Shown here in pieces: positions 43,077 to 54,253 of a stretch of DNA of 64,000 bases (position 1 is its first letter; every line of letters starts with the position of its first letter). A program made the translations under genes and the position numbers. Where the stretch lies: the NCBI RefSeq assembly GCF_964058935.1, contig NZ_OZ060372.1, positions 186,001 through 250,000 on the forward strand, given 5' to 3'. A model generated the notes under the pieces. It was given only the letters and a program-made list of their open reading frames with translations. It did not search any database and was not told the DNA's origin. The stretch comes from Buchnera aphidicola (Pemphigus populi) (lineage in GTDB: Bacteria > Pseudomonadota > Gammaproteobacteria > Enterobacterales > Enterobacteriaceae).

Positions 43077-44026
43077 TTATTCATTATAATACATTTTTTC
43101 AGCTACTCGTAATATAGCACTGCGTGATCTCGGATTGAATATTATTTCATTTTTACTAGGGAATGTTTTTTCAATTATTTTTAATTTTATTTTTTTAAGT
43201 GCGTTAAGTTTTTTTTCTGTAATAGGTAATCCAAGAGGAACTTGAGCTTTTTGGCTGTATTTTTTAATAAATTTTTTTACAATACGGTCTTCTAATGAAT
43301 GAAAGCTAATAATAGATAACCGTCCTCCGGGTATTAATATCTTTAAGGCATTTATTAATACGGTTTTTATTTCTTCTATTTCTTGGTTGATATAAATTCT
43401 GATGGCTTGAAAGCTACGAGTAGCTGGATGTTTAAACTTATTATATACGGGAGTGCAACTTTTAATTAAATTTGCAAGTTCTTTAGTACGTAATATGGGT
43501 TTTATTTTTTTTTGATTTAAAATTGATATTGCTATACGATTTGCAAATCGTTCTTCACCAAAATCTTTTAGTATTGAAGAGATTTCATTCCTTTTTGCTT
43601 TATTTAACCAACATGCTGCTGAAATACCATTTGTAGGATTCATTCTCATATCAAGAGGACCATCTTGCATAAATGAAAATCCTCTTTCAGGATTATTCAA
43701 TTGTAAATATGATGTTCCTAAATCTAATAAAATACCATTAATTTTCCCAAAAATGTTTTTTTTTTAGCATAGTGTAATATATTAGAAAATAATCCATGAA
43801 TTATATGAAAACGAGGATCTTTAATTTTATTGGCTACAATAATGGCATTAGGATCTCTATCTATAGCGTACAAAATACCCTTTTTCCCTAATTTTTCTAA
43901 TATTTTTAAAGAATGTCCACCTTCTCCAAATGTACAATCAATATAAATACCATTTTTTTTAATATTGAGTGAATTTATAGATTCCTGTAGTAATACAGGA
44001 ATATGTTTTTGATTTATTTTTTTCAT
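43077..44026 (-). CDS. rsmH: 16S rRNA (cytosine(1402)-N4)-methyltransferase, frame interrupted at a poly(A) tract
   Basis: Methylates C1402 of 16S rRNA with SAM. Two frames make one protein. Residues 1-90 ([44 protein letters not shown]) come first. The rest follows after a run of 10 A (plus-strand T at 43756-43765): [20 protein letters not shown], then [14 protein letters not shown] and [20 protein letters not shown]. With one more A the join reads [18 protein letters not shown], matching E. coli ERDLIGKIDGILLDLG, and the total is 316 aa (E. coli 313). No other defect is seen, so slippage correction is likely. Formerly the first gene of the dcw cluster. Confidence 0.9.
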
Positions 44027-44140
44027 GGTTTACTATTTTAAAAATTAATTATTGTAGAATAACACTATTCTATAAAAATGTTATTAAAATTAATTATAAC
44101 TGATTTTAGTATATGTGTCATTTTTTTAGATAGATGATTT

Positions 44141-44617
44141 TTAACTTCTGGATAAAGCTACTGTACCAGAACGAGCAATTTCAGTAATTTCTGCTATATT
44201 TTTTATAAAATTTAAGAAAGCATTTAATTTTATACTAGTACCAGATAATTGGACTATATACATAGTTGCAGTGATATCCACAATTTGTCCTCGAAAAATC
44301 TCGGTGGCTCTTTTTACCTCTTCTCTGGCAGACCCTATACTGTAAATTTTTACTAGGATGATTTCTCTTTCTATGTGTGAAATATATCCAATTTCTACCA
44401 CATCCAATACATCAATTAATTTATGTAATTGTTTTTTAATTTGTTCAATATCTTTATCATCACCTATAGTTTGAATAGTCATTCTTGATAAAGAAGAATC
44501 TTCAGTAGGGGCAACAGTTACACTTTCTATATTATAACCTCTTTGTGAAAATAATCCTACTACTCTTGATAATGATCCAAATTCATTTTCTAATAAAATA
44601 GATAAAATTCTTTTCAT
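44141..44617 (-). CDS. ilvH: acetolactate synthase III, regulatory subunit
   Basis: ACT-domain subunit that stimulates IlvI and confers valine sensitivity. 158 aa (E. coli 163). The N-terminal [20 protein letters not shown] is the ACT fold start; the valine-site segment is in the first 30 residues. Its ATG overlaps the ilvI stop by four bases, so translation is coupled. Confidence 0.97.
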   Translation of the reverse strand: MKRILSILLENEFGSLSRVVGLFSQRGYNIESVTVAPTEDSSLSRMTIQTIGDDKDIEQIKKQLHKLIDVLDVVEIGYISHIEREIILVKIYSIGSAREEVKRATEIFRGQIVDITATMYIVQLSGTSIKLNAFLNFIKNIAEITEIARSGTVALSRS

Positions 44618-46344
44618 AATTTTTTATTCTCTTTTTTTCTTAACCACATTTCATTCATACCTCCTCCTTTAATTTGCATAGGATATACATGTTCTGAGGT
44701 ATCGATTAATATATCTACAAATACTAAATGTCCTTTATTTAATTTTATCAGTGCTATTTTTAATTTTTCTTCTAATTCCATTGGAGTAGTAATCGATATA
44801 CCGAAATGACCGTAAGATTCTGCTAATTTAATAAAATCAGGTAAAGATTTCATATAAGAATGCGAATGTCTTCCAGAATAGATCATATCTTGCCATTGCT
44901 TTACCATTCCTAGTGAATGATTATTTAGATTAATAATTAATATTGGAAGTTTATATTGCATAGCGGTAGATAGTTCTTGAATATTCATTTGAATACTTCC
45001 ATCTCCGGTAATGCAAATAACAGTTTCTTTTGGTAAAGCTAATTTGACTCCTAATGCAGCTGGTAAACCAAAACCCATAGTTCCTAATCCTCCTGAATTA
45101 ATCCAGTGTCTGGGTTTATCAAAAAGATAATATAAAGCAGTAAACATTTGGTGCTGTCCAACATCTGATGTAATATATGCCTGTCCTTTAGTTAATTTCC
45201 ATAATACTTGAATAGCTAGTTGTGGTTTAATTTTAAGGCTATTTTTATCGTAATATAAATTATTTAATTTTTTCCATTTATTAATAGTATTCCACCAAGA
45301 ATTTAAATTTTTTAATTTAATTTTTTCTTTTTCTATTTTTAATATCTCTAATATTTCTTTTAGTACTGTTTTTGCATCACCTATAATTGGAATATGAGCA
45401 ATTACAGTTTTAGATATAGATGTAGGATCGATATCAAGGTGTAATATAGTTGCAAAGGGACAATATTTTTTCAGATTATTGGTAGTACGATCATCAAATC
45501 TTACTCCAATAGCAAAAATAACATCTGAATGGTGCATAGCCATATTTGCTTCATAAGTACCATGCATACCTAACATATGAACATTTTGTGGATGTGTTCC
45601 GGGAAAACTTCCTAATGCCATCAATGATGTAGTAACAGGAATATTTAATGTCTCTGCTAAAATACGTAGTTCATAGTGGCTATGAGAACTAATTACTCCT
45701 CCTCCAGCATATATAATTGGTTTTTTAGCATTTAATAAAGTTACTACGGCTTTTTTGATTTGTGCTTTATTTGTTTTTATAATTGGATTATATGATCTTA
45801 TATTGACAGTTTTAGGCCAAATATAAGGTTTTTTATTTGTAGAACTTAATATATCTTTAGGTAAATCAATGACCACTGGTCCTGGACGTCCTGTTGAAGC
45901 TATCCAAAAAGCTTTTTTAAAAGTTTCAGGAATATTTTCTGTTTTTTTTACTAAAAAACTATGTTTAACAATAGGACGAGATATGCCTACCATATCACAT
46001 TCTTGAAATGCATCATATCCAATCAGCTCTGAAGATACTTGTCCTGAAATAACGACAAGTGGAACAGAATCCATATAAGCAGTTGCTATTCCGGTAATGG
46101 AATTAGTTGCTCCAGGTCCAGATGTAACCAAAACCACTCCAACTTTACCAGTGGATCTGGCATAGCCATCAGCCATATGTGTTGCCCCTTGTTCATGTCG
46201 TACTAAGATATGACTTATACCGTCGATAGTTTTCAATGCATCATATATATCAAGAACAGCTCCTCCAGGGTAACCAAAAATATATTTAATACCTTGATCG
46301 ATTAATGATTGAATAACCATTTCAGCGCCTGATAGAATTTTCAT
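44614..46344 (-). CDS. ilvI: acetolactate synthase III, catalytic subunit
   Basis: ThDP/FAD enzyme of valine, leucine and isoleucine synthesis. 576 aa (E. coli 574). The catalytic Glu is in [13 protein letters not shown] near residue 49. The ThDP motif runs from [11 protein letters not shown] to [12 protein letters not shown]. Promoter-proximal in ilvIH. A nutritional gene for the host's branched-chain amino acids. Confidence 0.98.
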   Translation of the reverse strand: MKILSGAEMVIQSLIDQGIKYIFGYPGGAVLDIYDALKTIDGISHILVRHEQGATHMADGYARSTGKVGVVLVTSGPGATNSITGIATAYMDSVPLVVISGQVSSELIGYDAFQECDMVGISRPIVKHSFLVKKTENIPETFKKAFWIASTGRPGPVVIDLPKDILSSTNKKPYIWPKTVNIRSYNPIIKTNKAQIKKAVVTLLNAKKPIIYAGGGVISSHSHYELRILAETLNIPVTTSLMALGSFPGTHPQNVHMLGMHGTYEANMAMHHSDVIFAIGVRFDDRTTNNLKKYCPFATILHLDIDPTSISKTVIAHIPIIGDAKTVLKEILEILKIEKEKIKLKNLNSWWNTINKWKKLNNLYYDKNSLKIKPQLAIQVLWKLTKGQAYITSDVGQHQMFTALYYLFDKPRHWINSGGLGTMGFGLPAALGVKLALPKETVICITGDGSIQMNIQELSTAMQYKLPILIINLNNHSLGMVKQWQDMIYSGRHSHSYMKSLPDFIKLAESYGHFGISITTPMELEEKLKIALIKLNKGHLVFVDILIDTSEHVYPMQIKGGGMNEMWLRKKENKKL

Positions 46345-46589
46345 TCTTTCTCCTGATTATTATTTAATATTTAAATAATATTTGAATATTATTTAAATAT
46401 TTTTATATAATGTATATTATTTTTTTAATCAATATTTTATATATATATAAAATAAATTAAACATTTTTATGTTTTATAATTTTTTTATTTTTTCATACTT
46501 CATTATATTATTTTTATTATTATAGTTAAGATACCACCTTAATCAGATTCTATTTAAATTCTAGAGAAATCTAAGTTAAAAACTTATTA
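46345..46589. other. upstream region of ilvI
   Basis: About 245 bases of AT-rich sequence between the apbE pseudogene and ilvI. It must contain the ilvI promoter. No leader peptide or attenuator is evident. Confidence 0.45.
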
Positions 46590-47540
46590 TTTTTTAGTAA
46601 TAAAGCATGCATTTAATTTTTCTTGGAAAATTATTTTTTTTGTTTTTTAAAATCCCATTATCATTAATCCTGTGTCCCATGCATCAGGTTCTAATGCAAT
46701 ATTAGCAATCACACTAACTGATGTTAAATGATATTTTATGGGAAAACTGGTTGGTGGATTAATAATATGACAAATATTTTTTAAATAGAAATAATCCAGA
46801 TAACTTCCTGATGCACTAATGGATTAATTTTTTAAATGTACAGTAATGTGTATTGTGTAATGATCACTTATTGGAGATTTTATACCATTTTTCCGAAACT
46901 GTGTTAAAAATCGATCCACTAACTCTTATCGTATAATTTATAATTTTTTATTTATTCAGTATAGTATCTATATGATCTACAGTAAAACTTTCTCTTAAAG
47001 TAGAAAGATTAATTTGAATATTGTTTAAATCTTTTTTAAAAAATTCTGAATTGTTTTGAATTATTTTTATATTCTTTTTCTGTAAAGCAATGAGTGTTAT
47101 TAATTTTTTTAAATATTGGCATCTTACATGTGCTTTTTTGGGATCAAATCCACATGTATTTACTAGTTTTCTAATAGTGATGTCTAAAGATCCAGATATT
47201 TTCTTCTCTATATTCAAATTTGTAGTAATAATATTTTTCATATTTTTACTAATGGGATAGAATTTATTTTTTAAAATCTATTGAATTTAGATACGGAAAA
47301 TTATTTTTTACAGTTAGATATCTCTTGTTCATCTTGATTAAGTGTTTTTTGTAGTATATGTTGAAGGTATACTTGTTTTCTTTTTTTTAATAGTTTTATC
47401 TTCCATGTGGTTTCCATTTTTCCGGTAAAATATTAAAATCATATTTTTTTGATATTAATAGTTTTGTTTGTTCTCTATGCATATTAACATAATAATAAAA
47501 ATTGTGTTTAAAATTAAAGTCCATAACATGGATAAATGAT
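46590..47540 (-). pseudogene. apbE: decayed apbE (FAD:protein FMN transferase lipoprotein)
   Basis: Successive fragments in different frames follow E. coli ApbE from start to near end: TGKMETTWKIKL (GKTMGTFWRASI); SGSLDITIRKLVNTCGF and IQINLSTLRESFTVDH inside the longest open piece, 46948-47241; VSGSIFNTVSEKWYKI; SASGSYLDYFYLKN; then CHIINPPTSFPIKYHLTSVS and ALEPDAWDTGLMIMG. At least four frameshifts or stops separate them. The enzyme flavinylates Rnf/Nqr subunits in the periplasm. Clearly non-functional but young enough to read. Outer limits are approximate. Confidence 0.88.
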
Positions 47541-48024
47541 AATTTCTGATTGAATTGATGTAATATGGAAAAATATTTTTTTATTTGACTATTTAATAGT
47601 TTTTTAAATATTTATTTTCTATATATAAGAATATAAATTCTAGTTAATTTTAAAACTTATGAAAACAGTATATTAATTTATAAAATAAAAAAACATTATA
47701 TATATTACTTTTTTTTGATATTATTAAATAATTTTAAGATATTAAATATTTGTTCTTTAATATTTTTTCAAAATATTTTCATATTATTTTTTTATAAAAA
47801 TTAGTTCATTTATATATTAAATAATATTTTTTATGTTTTAGAAAATAGAATACTATTCTAAATATTTAAAATACGATTTAATTAATATATTAATAAATCA
47901 CAATAAAAGAGTAAACTATTTTAGTTTAAATTTATATATTAAATTACATTAAATATTAGTGTAATTTAATAATATAAAATATTAATGTAGATCTACATGA
48001 TAAACTATCATTAGAGAATTAATT
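47541..48024. other. region upstream of degP
   Basis: About 480 bases, very AT-rich, expected to carry the degP promoter. No gene remnant beyond the 5' end of the apbE relic and no clear sigma-E or CpxR motif. Confidence 0.45.
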
Positions 48025-49455
48025 ATGAAAAAATTTCCTATTGTATTAAAAACAATATTTTTTTTGCCAGTTTTTTTATTCAGTTTAGGAATGTCTTGGA
48101 ATAGCATGTTATCTTCTAATAAGAATGATTCTGAATTTAATTTACCTAGTTTGGCTCCAATGTTAGAAAAAGTTATGCCTTCAGTAGTTAGTATTAATAT
48201 TGAAGGCACTACTTCAATTAGAGGTGCTCATTTGTCTCAAAAATTTGAGCCATTTTGGAGTAAAGACTCTCCCTTTTGTCAAAGAAGATCTCCATTTTTT
48301 TCTTCTCCTTTGTGTCAATTAACATCTGGTCGACATTCTACTCAAGAAAAATTTCGTGCCCTGGGTTCTGGAGTAATCATTAATGCAGAAAAGGGTTATG
48401 TTGTTACTAATAATCATGTTATAGATCATGCAAATAAAATTATAGTTTTTTTACATGACGGAACCCGATATGAAGCAAAAGTGATAGGTAAAGATTCACG
48501 TTCTGATATAGCTTTAATTAAATTAAACAATACAAAAAATTTAATTTCCATTAAATTAGGAGATTCAGATTTATTACGTGTAGGAGATTATACAATAGCT
48601 ATTGGAAATCCTTATGGATTAGGAGAAACTGTAACTTCAGGAATTATTTCTGCTCTGGGTCGTAGTGGTTTAAATACTGAGAATTATGAGGATTTTATTC
48701 AAACTGATGCTGCCATTAATCGTGGAAATTCTGGTGGAGCATTAGTTAATTTAAAAGGAGAGTTAATAGGTATAAACACTGCTATTTTAGCTCCAGAAGG
48801 AGGAAACATTGGTATTGGTTTTGCTATTCCTGGAAATATGGTAAAAAGTTTAACTGAACAAATAGCATTATATGGAAAAGTAAAACGGGGTGAATTAGGT
48901 ATAATTGGCACTGAATTAAATTCTCAATTAGCGACAGTAATGAAAATTGATACTCAAAGAGGCGCTTTTATTAGTCAAGTAATTCCTAATTCTGCTGCCG
49001 AAAGAGAAGGAATTAAAGCTGGAGATGTAATTATTGGTTTTAACAAAAAACCAGTATACAGTTTTTCTTCTTTAAGAGCGGAGCTTAGCGCTTTCCCAGT
49101 TAATACAAAAATAGAATTGGTAGTACTAAGAAATAAAAAAATAAAGTTGATCATTGTAGAATTGCAGAATCATATTCAAAATAAAGTAAAATCATCTTCA
49201 TTGTTTGCTGGAATTGAAGGAGCCGATTTAAGTAATTATGTATTTAATGGAGTAAAAGGAGTATATATAGATGATGTAAAAATAGGGACAGCTGCATATC
49301 ATATAGGATTTAAAAAAGGAGATATTATTGTTGAAGTTAATAAAAATGATATATTGGATGTATCTGGATTGCGTGATATTTTTGAAACTAAATCTTCGGT
49401 ATTCGTTTTTAAAGTAAAGCGAAGTGACATGGATATTTATTTATTTTTACAATAA
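48025..49455 (+). CDS. degP: periplasmic serine protease/chaperone DegP (HtrA)
   Basis: Degrades or holds misfolded envelope proteins. 476 aa (E. coli 474). An N-terminal signal peptide (basic MKK, then a hydrophobic stretch to about residue 22). Trypsin-like triad: His in VVTNNHVIDHA, Asp in RSDIALIKL, Ser in RGNSGGALVN. Two PDZ domains follow (about 285-375 and 390-470). A partner for BamA-dependent outer-membrane protein quality control. Intact. Confidence 0.97.
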   Translation: MKKFPIVLKTIFFLPVFLFSLGMSWNSMLSSNKNDSEFNLPSLAPMLEKVMPSVVSINIEGTTSIRGAHLSQKFEPFWSKDSPFCQRRSPFFSSPLCQLTSGRHSTQEKFRALGSGVIINAEKGYVVTNNHVIDHANKIIVFLHDGTRYEAKVIGKDSRSDIALIKLNNTKNLISIKLGDSDLLRVGDYTIAIGNPYGLGETVTSGIISALGRSGLNTENYEDFIQTDAAINRGNSGGALVNLKGELIGINTAILAPEGGNIGIGFAIPGNMVKSLTEQIALYGKVKRGELGIIGTELNSQLATVMKIDTQRGAFISQVIPNSAAEREGIKAGDVIIGFNKKPVYSFSSLRAELSAFPVNTKIELVVLRNKKIKLIIVELQNHIQNKVKSSSLFAGIEGADLSNYVFNGVKGVYIDDVKIGTAAYHIGFKKGDIIVEVNKNDILDVSGLRDIFETKSSVFVFKVKRSDMDIYLFLQ

Positions 49456-49476
49456 AAAATATTTATATATATTATA

Positions 49477-49505
49477 TTTCCTGAATGGTTTTACCATTCG
49501 GGAAA
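49477..49505. terminator. bidirectional terminator, degP / dapD
   Basis: TTTCCTGAATGG and CCATTCGGGAAA pair over 12 positions (one G-U) around a 5-base loop, then TATTTTTAT. Between convergent genes. Confidence 0.8.
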
Positions 49506-49522
49506 TATTTTTATAATAATGA

Positions 49523-50344
49523 TTATATATTCCTAAGAAGTTGATTTATAGAAGTTTTTTCAATGGTTTTTAGATCTACTTTTTTTACTATAACAGCGCA
49601 GTACAGATTATAACTTTTATCGTGAGAAGGCAAGCTACCAGCTACGACAACAGATTTTCTTGGTACCCTACCATAAAATATCTCACCTGTTTCTCGATCA
49701 TATATTTTGGTGCTTTGTCCAATATAAACACCCATAGAAATAACAGAATTTTCTTCTATAATTACACCTTCTACTATTTCAGATCTAGCTCCAATAAAAC
49801 AATTATCTTCAATAATTGTGGGATTATTTTGTATTGGTTCTAAGACACCTCCAATTCCTACACCTCCAGAAATATGCACATTTTTTCCAATTTGAGCACA
49901 AGAACCCACGGTAGCCCATGTATCTATCATACTACCCTGATCAATATAGGCTCCAATGTTTACGTAAGAAGGCATTAGTACTGTTTTTTTTCCTATAAAG
50001 GATCCTTTTCTTATTGTTGCCGGAGGAACTATGCGTATTTCTTCTTTTTTAAATCTTATTTTATCATAATTTTTATATTTTAAGGGAACTTTATCATAGT
50101 AAGCAGTGTATGTATTTTTTATAATTGTACTATCATTTAAATATAAATAAAGTAATACTGCTTTTTTTAACCATTGATGAGTTATCCAAATTCCTTTTAT
50201 TTTTTCTGCAACACGTAATATTCCGCGATCTAACATAGATATTACTTTTTTTATAGCATTAATGGAGGATAGATTAATATTTTCAGAATTAATATTCGAT
50301 TTTATTTCAAAAGTATCTTCAATTATTTTTTTTAATTCTTGCAT
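49523..50344 (-). CDS. dapD: tetrahydrodipicolinate N-succinyltransferase
   Basis: Lysine/diaminopimelate synthesis: succinylates tetrahydrodipicolinate. 273 aa (E. coli 274). A left-handed beta-helix with hexapeptide repeats ([46 protein letters not shown]). Because the mur genes nearby are gone, its likeliest use is lysine for the host, with DAP for a wall as a secondary possibility. Confidence 0.98.
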   Translation of the reverse strand: MQELKKIIEDTFEIKSNINSENINLSSINAIKKVISMLDRGILRVAEKIKGIWITHQWLKKAVLLYLYLNDSTIIKNTYTAYYDKVPLKYKNYDKIRFKKEEIRIVPPATIRKGSFIGKKTVLMPSYVNIGAYIDQGSMIDTWATVGSCAQIGKNVHISGGVGIGGVLEPIQNNPTIIEDNCFIGARSEIVEGVIIEENSVISMGVYIGQSTKIYDRETGEIFYGRVPRKSVVVAGSLPSHDKSYNLYCAVIVKKVDLKTIEKTSINQLLRNI

Positions 50345-50449
50345 ATTTCAAGTTAACCTAAGTGTTATTTATTTTTTAAATAAAAATAATTATTTTTTAA
50401 CAAAAAATATTTCTATTATAGCAATAGTTGAATATTAATATTATAGAAA

Positions 50450-50467
50450 ATACTCTGTTCAGAGTAT
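50450..50467. terminator. palindromic hairpin between map and dapD
   Basis: ATACTCTG and CAGAGTAT separated by TT. T-rich runs lie on both sides (TTTTTTT on the + strand). Probably ends map transcripts before dapD. Confidence 0.5.
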
Positions 50468-50571
50468 AGATTTTTTTGAAGAACAATTTAAATATTATAT
50501 ATTTTAAATTAATTTAAGCATATTTTAATTTTTTAAAAAAAATTATTTGATATGTTTTATACAAATATTTT

Positions 50572-51363
50572 TTAATTGTATAGTACAGCAGAAATATTTT
50601 CTTTTTCTTGCAATGTTAAAATTTCACATCCATTTTTTGTAACTAAAATGGTATGCTCATATTGAGCTGATAAACTACGATCTTTAGTTTTTACAGTCCA
50701 ACCATCTTTCATACATCTTACTTGATTACTACCGGCATTAATCATGGGTTCAATCGTAAAAGTCATGCCTGGTTTTAATATTATACCTTGATCTTGATTA
50801 TCGCAATGAAGAATTTGAGGATCTTCATGAAAATTTTTTCCAATGCCATGACCACAGTATTCTCGTACTACAGAAAAATTTTGTTTTTTAACATATTTTT
50901 CTATTTCCTGACCTATTTTATATAAAGGTAAATTTGGTTTAATTAAATGTAGTGCTAAATATAAACTCTCTTTTGCAACGTGGCATAAACGTTTACTAAG
51001 TATACTAGGACTTCCAAGAATAAACATTTTTGATGTATCGCTATAATATCCATTATGAATGATTGCAACATCAATATTTATGATATCACCTTCTTTTAAT
51101 TTTTGTTTGATATTAGGGATACCATGACAGACCACATCATTTACAGAAGTACAAATAGATTTGGGATATCCATTATATCCTAAGCAAGCAGGAATAGATT
51201 TTTGCTTTTGAATAATATAGTTATGGCAAATTTCATTTAATTCTTCTGTTGTAATATCATGTAATATGTAATTTTCAATCATATCTAAAACTTCTGCAAC
51301 TAATTTACCTGCTGTTCTCATTTTTTTTATTTCTGCATTACTTTTAACTGATATTGATTTCAT
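50572..51363 (-). CDS. map: methionine aminopeptidase
   Basis: Removes the initiator methionine. 263 aa (E. coli 264). Metal ligands appear in order: the two Asp in IDVAIIHNGYYSDTSKMF, His in CGHGIGKNFHEDP, Glu in FTIEPMINAG, Glu in YEHTILVT. Divergent from rpsB, as in E. coli. Confidence 0.98.
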   Translation of the reverse strand: MKSISVKSNAEIKKMRTAGKLVAEVLDMIENYILHDITTEELNEICHNYIIQKQKSIPACLGYNGYPKSICTSVNDVVCHGIPNIKQKLKEGDIINIDVAIIHNGYYSDTSKMFILGSPSILSKRLCHVAKESLYLALHLIKPNLPLYKIGQEIEKYVKKQNFSVVREYCGHGIGKNFHEDPQILHCDNQDQGIILKPGMTFTIEPMINAGSNQVRCMKDGWTVKTKDRSLSAQYEHTILVTKNGCEILTLQEKENISAVLYN

Positions 51364-51639
51364 ATTTTTCTCTTGATATAAATATACTTAATAAAAAATA
51401 GATTCTTTTATAGTATTATATTTATAACAGTGTTTGTATTATTAATTAAAATTAATTTAATGATAATACTATAATTTATTTTAATTTTAAAATATTACGA
51501 TTTTTTAAAATACTCTTTATATTTATAGATATATATTTTATGTATCAATTTTATTAAAAATATTTTTTCTAAAAATAGAAAATAAAAAAATATATCATGT
51601 ATTATTAATATGGTTTTTAAAATATATAATGAGGTAATT

Positions 51640-52353
51640 ATGACAGATATTTCCATGAAAGATATGATAAAAGCTGGTGTACATTTTGGTCATCAGACGC
51701 GTTATTGGAATCCAAAAATGAAACCATTTATATTTGGATCCCGTAATAGAGTACATATTATTAATTTAGAAAAAACAGTACCTATGTTTAATATTGTTTT
51801 AATGGAATTAAAGAAAATATCTTCTCGTAAAGGAAAAATATTATTTGTTGGTACTAAACGAGCAGCAAGTAAGGAAATTAAACAATCTGCTATAGCGTGT
51901 AAACAATTTTATGTGAATCATCGTTGGTTAGGTGGTATGTTAACAAATTGGAAAACAGTAAGACAATCTATAAAACGTTTAAAGGATTTAGAGATCGAAT
52001 CTCAAGACGGAACTTTTGATAAACTAACTAAAAAAGAAGCTTTAATGCGCACACGAGAGTTGGATAAACTTGAAAACAGTTTAGGTGGTATTAAAAATAT
52101 GGGAGGATTACCAGATGCATTATTTGTAATTGATGCAGAACATGAACATATTGCGATAAAAGAAGCAAATAATTTAGGTATTCCTGTTTTTGCGATAGTT
52201 GATACAAATTCTAATCCTGATGGAGTAGATTATATTGTTCCTGGAAATGATGATGCTATCAGATCAGTAAGTTTGTATTTAAAATCAATCACTCTTTCTA
52301 TTATAAATGGGTTTTCTAAGAATATTTCAGGTAATGATATTACTATCAGTTAA
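51640..52353 (+). CDS. rpsB: 30S ribosomal protein S2
   Basis: Small-subunit protein on the solvent side. 237 aa (E. coli 241). Signature [20 protein letters not shown] and [19 protein letters not shown] are conserved. I start at ATG 51640 with GAGG 6 bases upstream, aligning [13 protein letters not shown] with E. coli MATVSMRDMLKAG. The frame is open to an ATG at 51610 that would add 10 residues. The acidic C-terminus of E. coli is lost. First gene of rpsB-tsf. Confidence 0.98.
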   Translation: MTDISMKDMIKAGVHFGHQTRYWNPKMKPFIFGSRNRVHIINLEKTVPMFNIVLMELKKISSRKGKILFVGTKRAASKEIKQSAIACKQFYVNHRWLGGMLTNWKTVRQSIKRLKDLEIESQDGTFDKLTKKEALMRTRELDKLENSLGGIKNMGGLPDALFVIDAEHEHIAIKEANNLGIPVFAIVDTNSNPDGVDYIVPGNDDAIRSVSLYLKSITLSIINGFSKNISGNDITIS

Positions 52354-52483
52354 TAGAATTAGATATACCATATTTTAATAATGTTAAAATTATACTTACG
52401 ATGTAAAAATATATTACTAATACCAATTAAATAGATTTAATTAATTAAATATATATTAAAAATAATATGGAGAACTATTAATT

Positions 52484-53278
52484 ATGATTAACATTACTGC
52501 TTCGCTTGTAAAAGAATTGCGGTTGCGAACAGGAGCAGGAATAATGGAATGCAAAAGAGCATTGATAAAATCTGGTGGAAATATAGAACTATCCATTGAT
52601 AATTTAAGAAAGTCAGGACATGCAAAGGCAGAAAAAAAGAATAGTCGCATAACCGCACAAGGTTCTATTTTTACTTATGTACGGAACAATATAGCTTCAA
52701 TTTTAGAATTAAATTGCGAGAGTGATTTTGTTGCTAAAGATATTGAATTTATTGCTTTTGGAAAACTGATGGTTGAAGAGGCTTGTTTAAAACAGATCAG
52801 TGATATTAATATTTTAAAAAAAACTTTTGAAGAAAGAAGAATTTTATTATTATTGAAAGTAGGTGAAAATATTAATATTACTCGAATAGCACTACTGAAA
52901 AGTGATAAGATCATTTCTTATATACACGATTGTCGAATCGGAGTGTTAGTTGGATCTAGATTAGGCAGTAATGAGGAAGTGATAAAAAAAATTGCTATGC
53001 ATATTGCTGCCAGTAAACCTTTGTTTTTAACGAAAAATGATATTCCTCATGATGTTACTGATCGAGAATATAAAATTCAACTGGATATTGCTACAAGATA
53101 TAAAAAAAATAAGTTAATAATTGAAAAAATAGTAGCAGGAAGAATGAATAAGTTTTTTTCCGAAATTACTTTAATAGGACAAAAATTTATTATGGATTCT
53201 GAAAAAACTATTGGTCAGTTACTTTTAGAAACCTATTCTGAAGTAACTTCTTTTATTAGATTTCAAATAGGAGAATAA
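52484..53278 (+). CDS. tsf: elongation factor Ts
   Basis: Guanine-nucleotide exchange factor for EF-Tu. 264 aa (E. coli 283). N-terminal UBA-like LVKELRLRTGAGIMECKRAL and the conserved NCESDFVAKD (here LNCESDFVAKD) are clear. The C-terminal coiled coil and module are diverged and shorter. GGAGA precedes the ATG. Confidence 0.97.
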   Translation: MINITASLVKELRLRTGAGIMECKRALIKSGGNIELSIDNLRKSGHAKAEKKNSRITAQGSIFTYVRNNIASILELNCESDFVAKDIEFIAFGKLMVEEACLKQISDINILKKTFEERRILLLLKVGENINITRIALLKSDKIISYIHDCRIGVLVGSRLGSNEEVIKKIAMHIAASKPLFLTKNDIPHDVTDREYKIQLDIATRYKKNKLIIEKIVAGRMNKFFSEITLIGQKFIMDSEKTIGQLLLETYSEVTSFIRFQIGE

Positions 53279-53336
53279 ATTGAAATTTATTGTAAGATGT
53301 TAAAATATAATTAAAGATGTTTAAAATTTTAATTTT

Positions 53337-53363
53337 AAGAACCGCCAGTAAGCGGTTCTTTTT
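53337..53363 (+). terminator. Rho-independent terminator after tsf
   Basis: AAGAACCGC and GCGGTTCTT form a perfect GC-rich 9-bp stem with a 6-base loop, then TTT. Its GC content stands out in this genome. It ends the rpsB-tsf operon. Confidence 0.9.
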
Positions 53364-53422
53364 ATTGGTGTTATTTTAGTATAATATATTTTATATTAAT
53401 ACTATGTATTAAGTTTAAACAT

Positions 53423-54157
53423 ATGAAAAAAAATAAAAATAATTTAATTCCTTTATATCGACGTATTATACTAAAAATTAGTGGAGAAGTATTGAAAGAT
53501 AGCTATGAATATGGTATTGATTTAACATTATTAAACCGTATAGTTAAAGAAATTAAAAGTTTGATGGAACTTGGTATTGAAGTAGGTATTGTTGTAGGTG
53601 GTGGAAATTTAATTCGTGGTGCTAGTGTAAAGAAAATTGGTATTAGTAATATTACATCTGATTATATGGGTATGTTGGCTACCATTATTAATGGATTAGT
53701 GATTACAGATACAATAACGAATTATGGTATGAAAACTTATCTTTTATCTGCTATTGCAGTCTCTAGTATTTGTAAACAGTACAATGTAGAACAAGCAATT
53801 AATTTATTATCTAACCAATATGTTGCGGTATTTTCTGGAGGTATCGGTCATCCATTTTTTACGACTGATACGACAGCTTGTTTGCGTGGAATTGAAGTAA
53901 AAGCTGATATTATTTTAAAAGCTACTAAAGTTAATGGAGTTTATTCCTCTGATCCTAAAAAACATCAAAATGCCATAATGTATAAATATATTAAGTATCA
54001 AGATGCATTGATCGAAAGTCTTGGGATAATGGATCAAACTGCTTTAGTACTTGCTCGTGATCATAATTTGCCTATTTGTGTTTTTAATATGTATAAATCT
54101 GGAGCATTACATAGAATAGTAATGGGAGAGCAAGAAGGAACATTAATTGCTACTTAA
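53423..54157 (+). CDS. pyrH: UMP kinase
   Basis: Phosphorylates UMP to UDP; hexameric amino-acid-kinase fold. 244 aa (E. coli 241). YRRIILKISGEVL, GIVVGGGNLIRGA, TDTTACLRGIEVKADIILKA and NGVYSSDPKK are present. The ribosome binding site is poor. Lies in the tsf-pyrH-frr order usual in bacteria. Confidence 0.98.
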   Translation: MKKNKNNLIPLYRRIILKISGEVLKDSYEYGIDLTLLNRIVKEIKSLMELGIEVGIVVGGGNLIRGASVKKIGISNITSDYMGMLATIINGLVITDTITNYGMKTYLLSAIAVSSICKQYNVEQAINLLSNQYVAVFSGGIGHPFFTTDTTACLRGIEVKADIILKATKVNGVYSSDPKKHQNAIMYKYIKYQDALIESLGIMDQTALVLARDHNLPICVFNMYKSGALHRIVMGEQEGTLIAT

Positions 54158-54253
54158 TGAAGTGATAATGTTCGTAATTCTTTATAAATATAATTTATAA
54201 TAAAAAATTATGTTTTTCTCTTATTTAGAAAATAATATTTTAGAAGGTACATT

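Noticed and set aside
46948..47241. 97-codon ORF as a stand-alone hypothetical gene
   Set aside because: Its sequence aligns with the middle of ApbE (DITIRKLVN, IQINLSTL), and matching fragments flank it in other frames, so it is part of a pseudogene.
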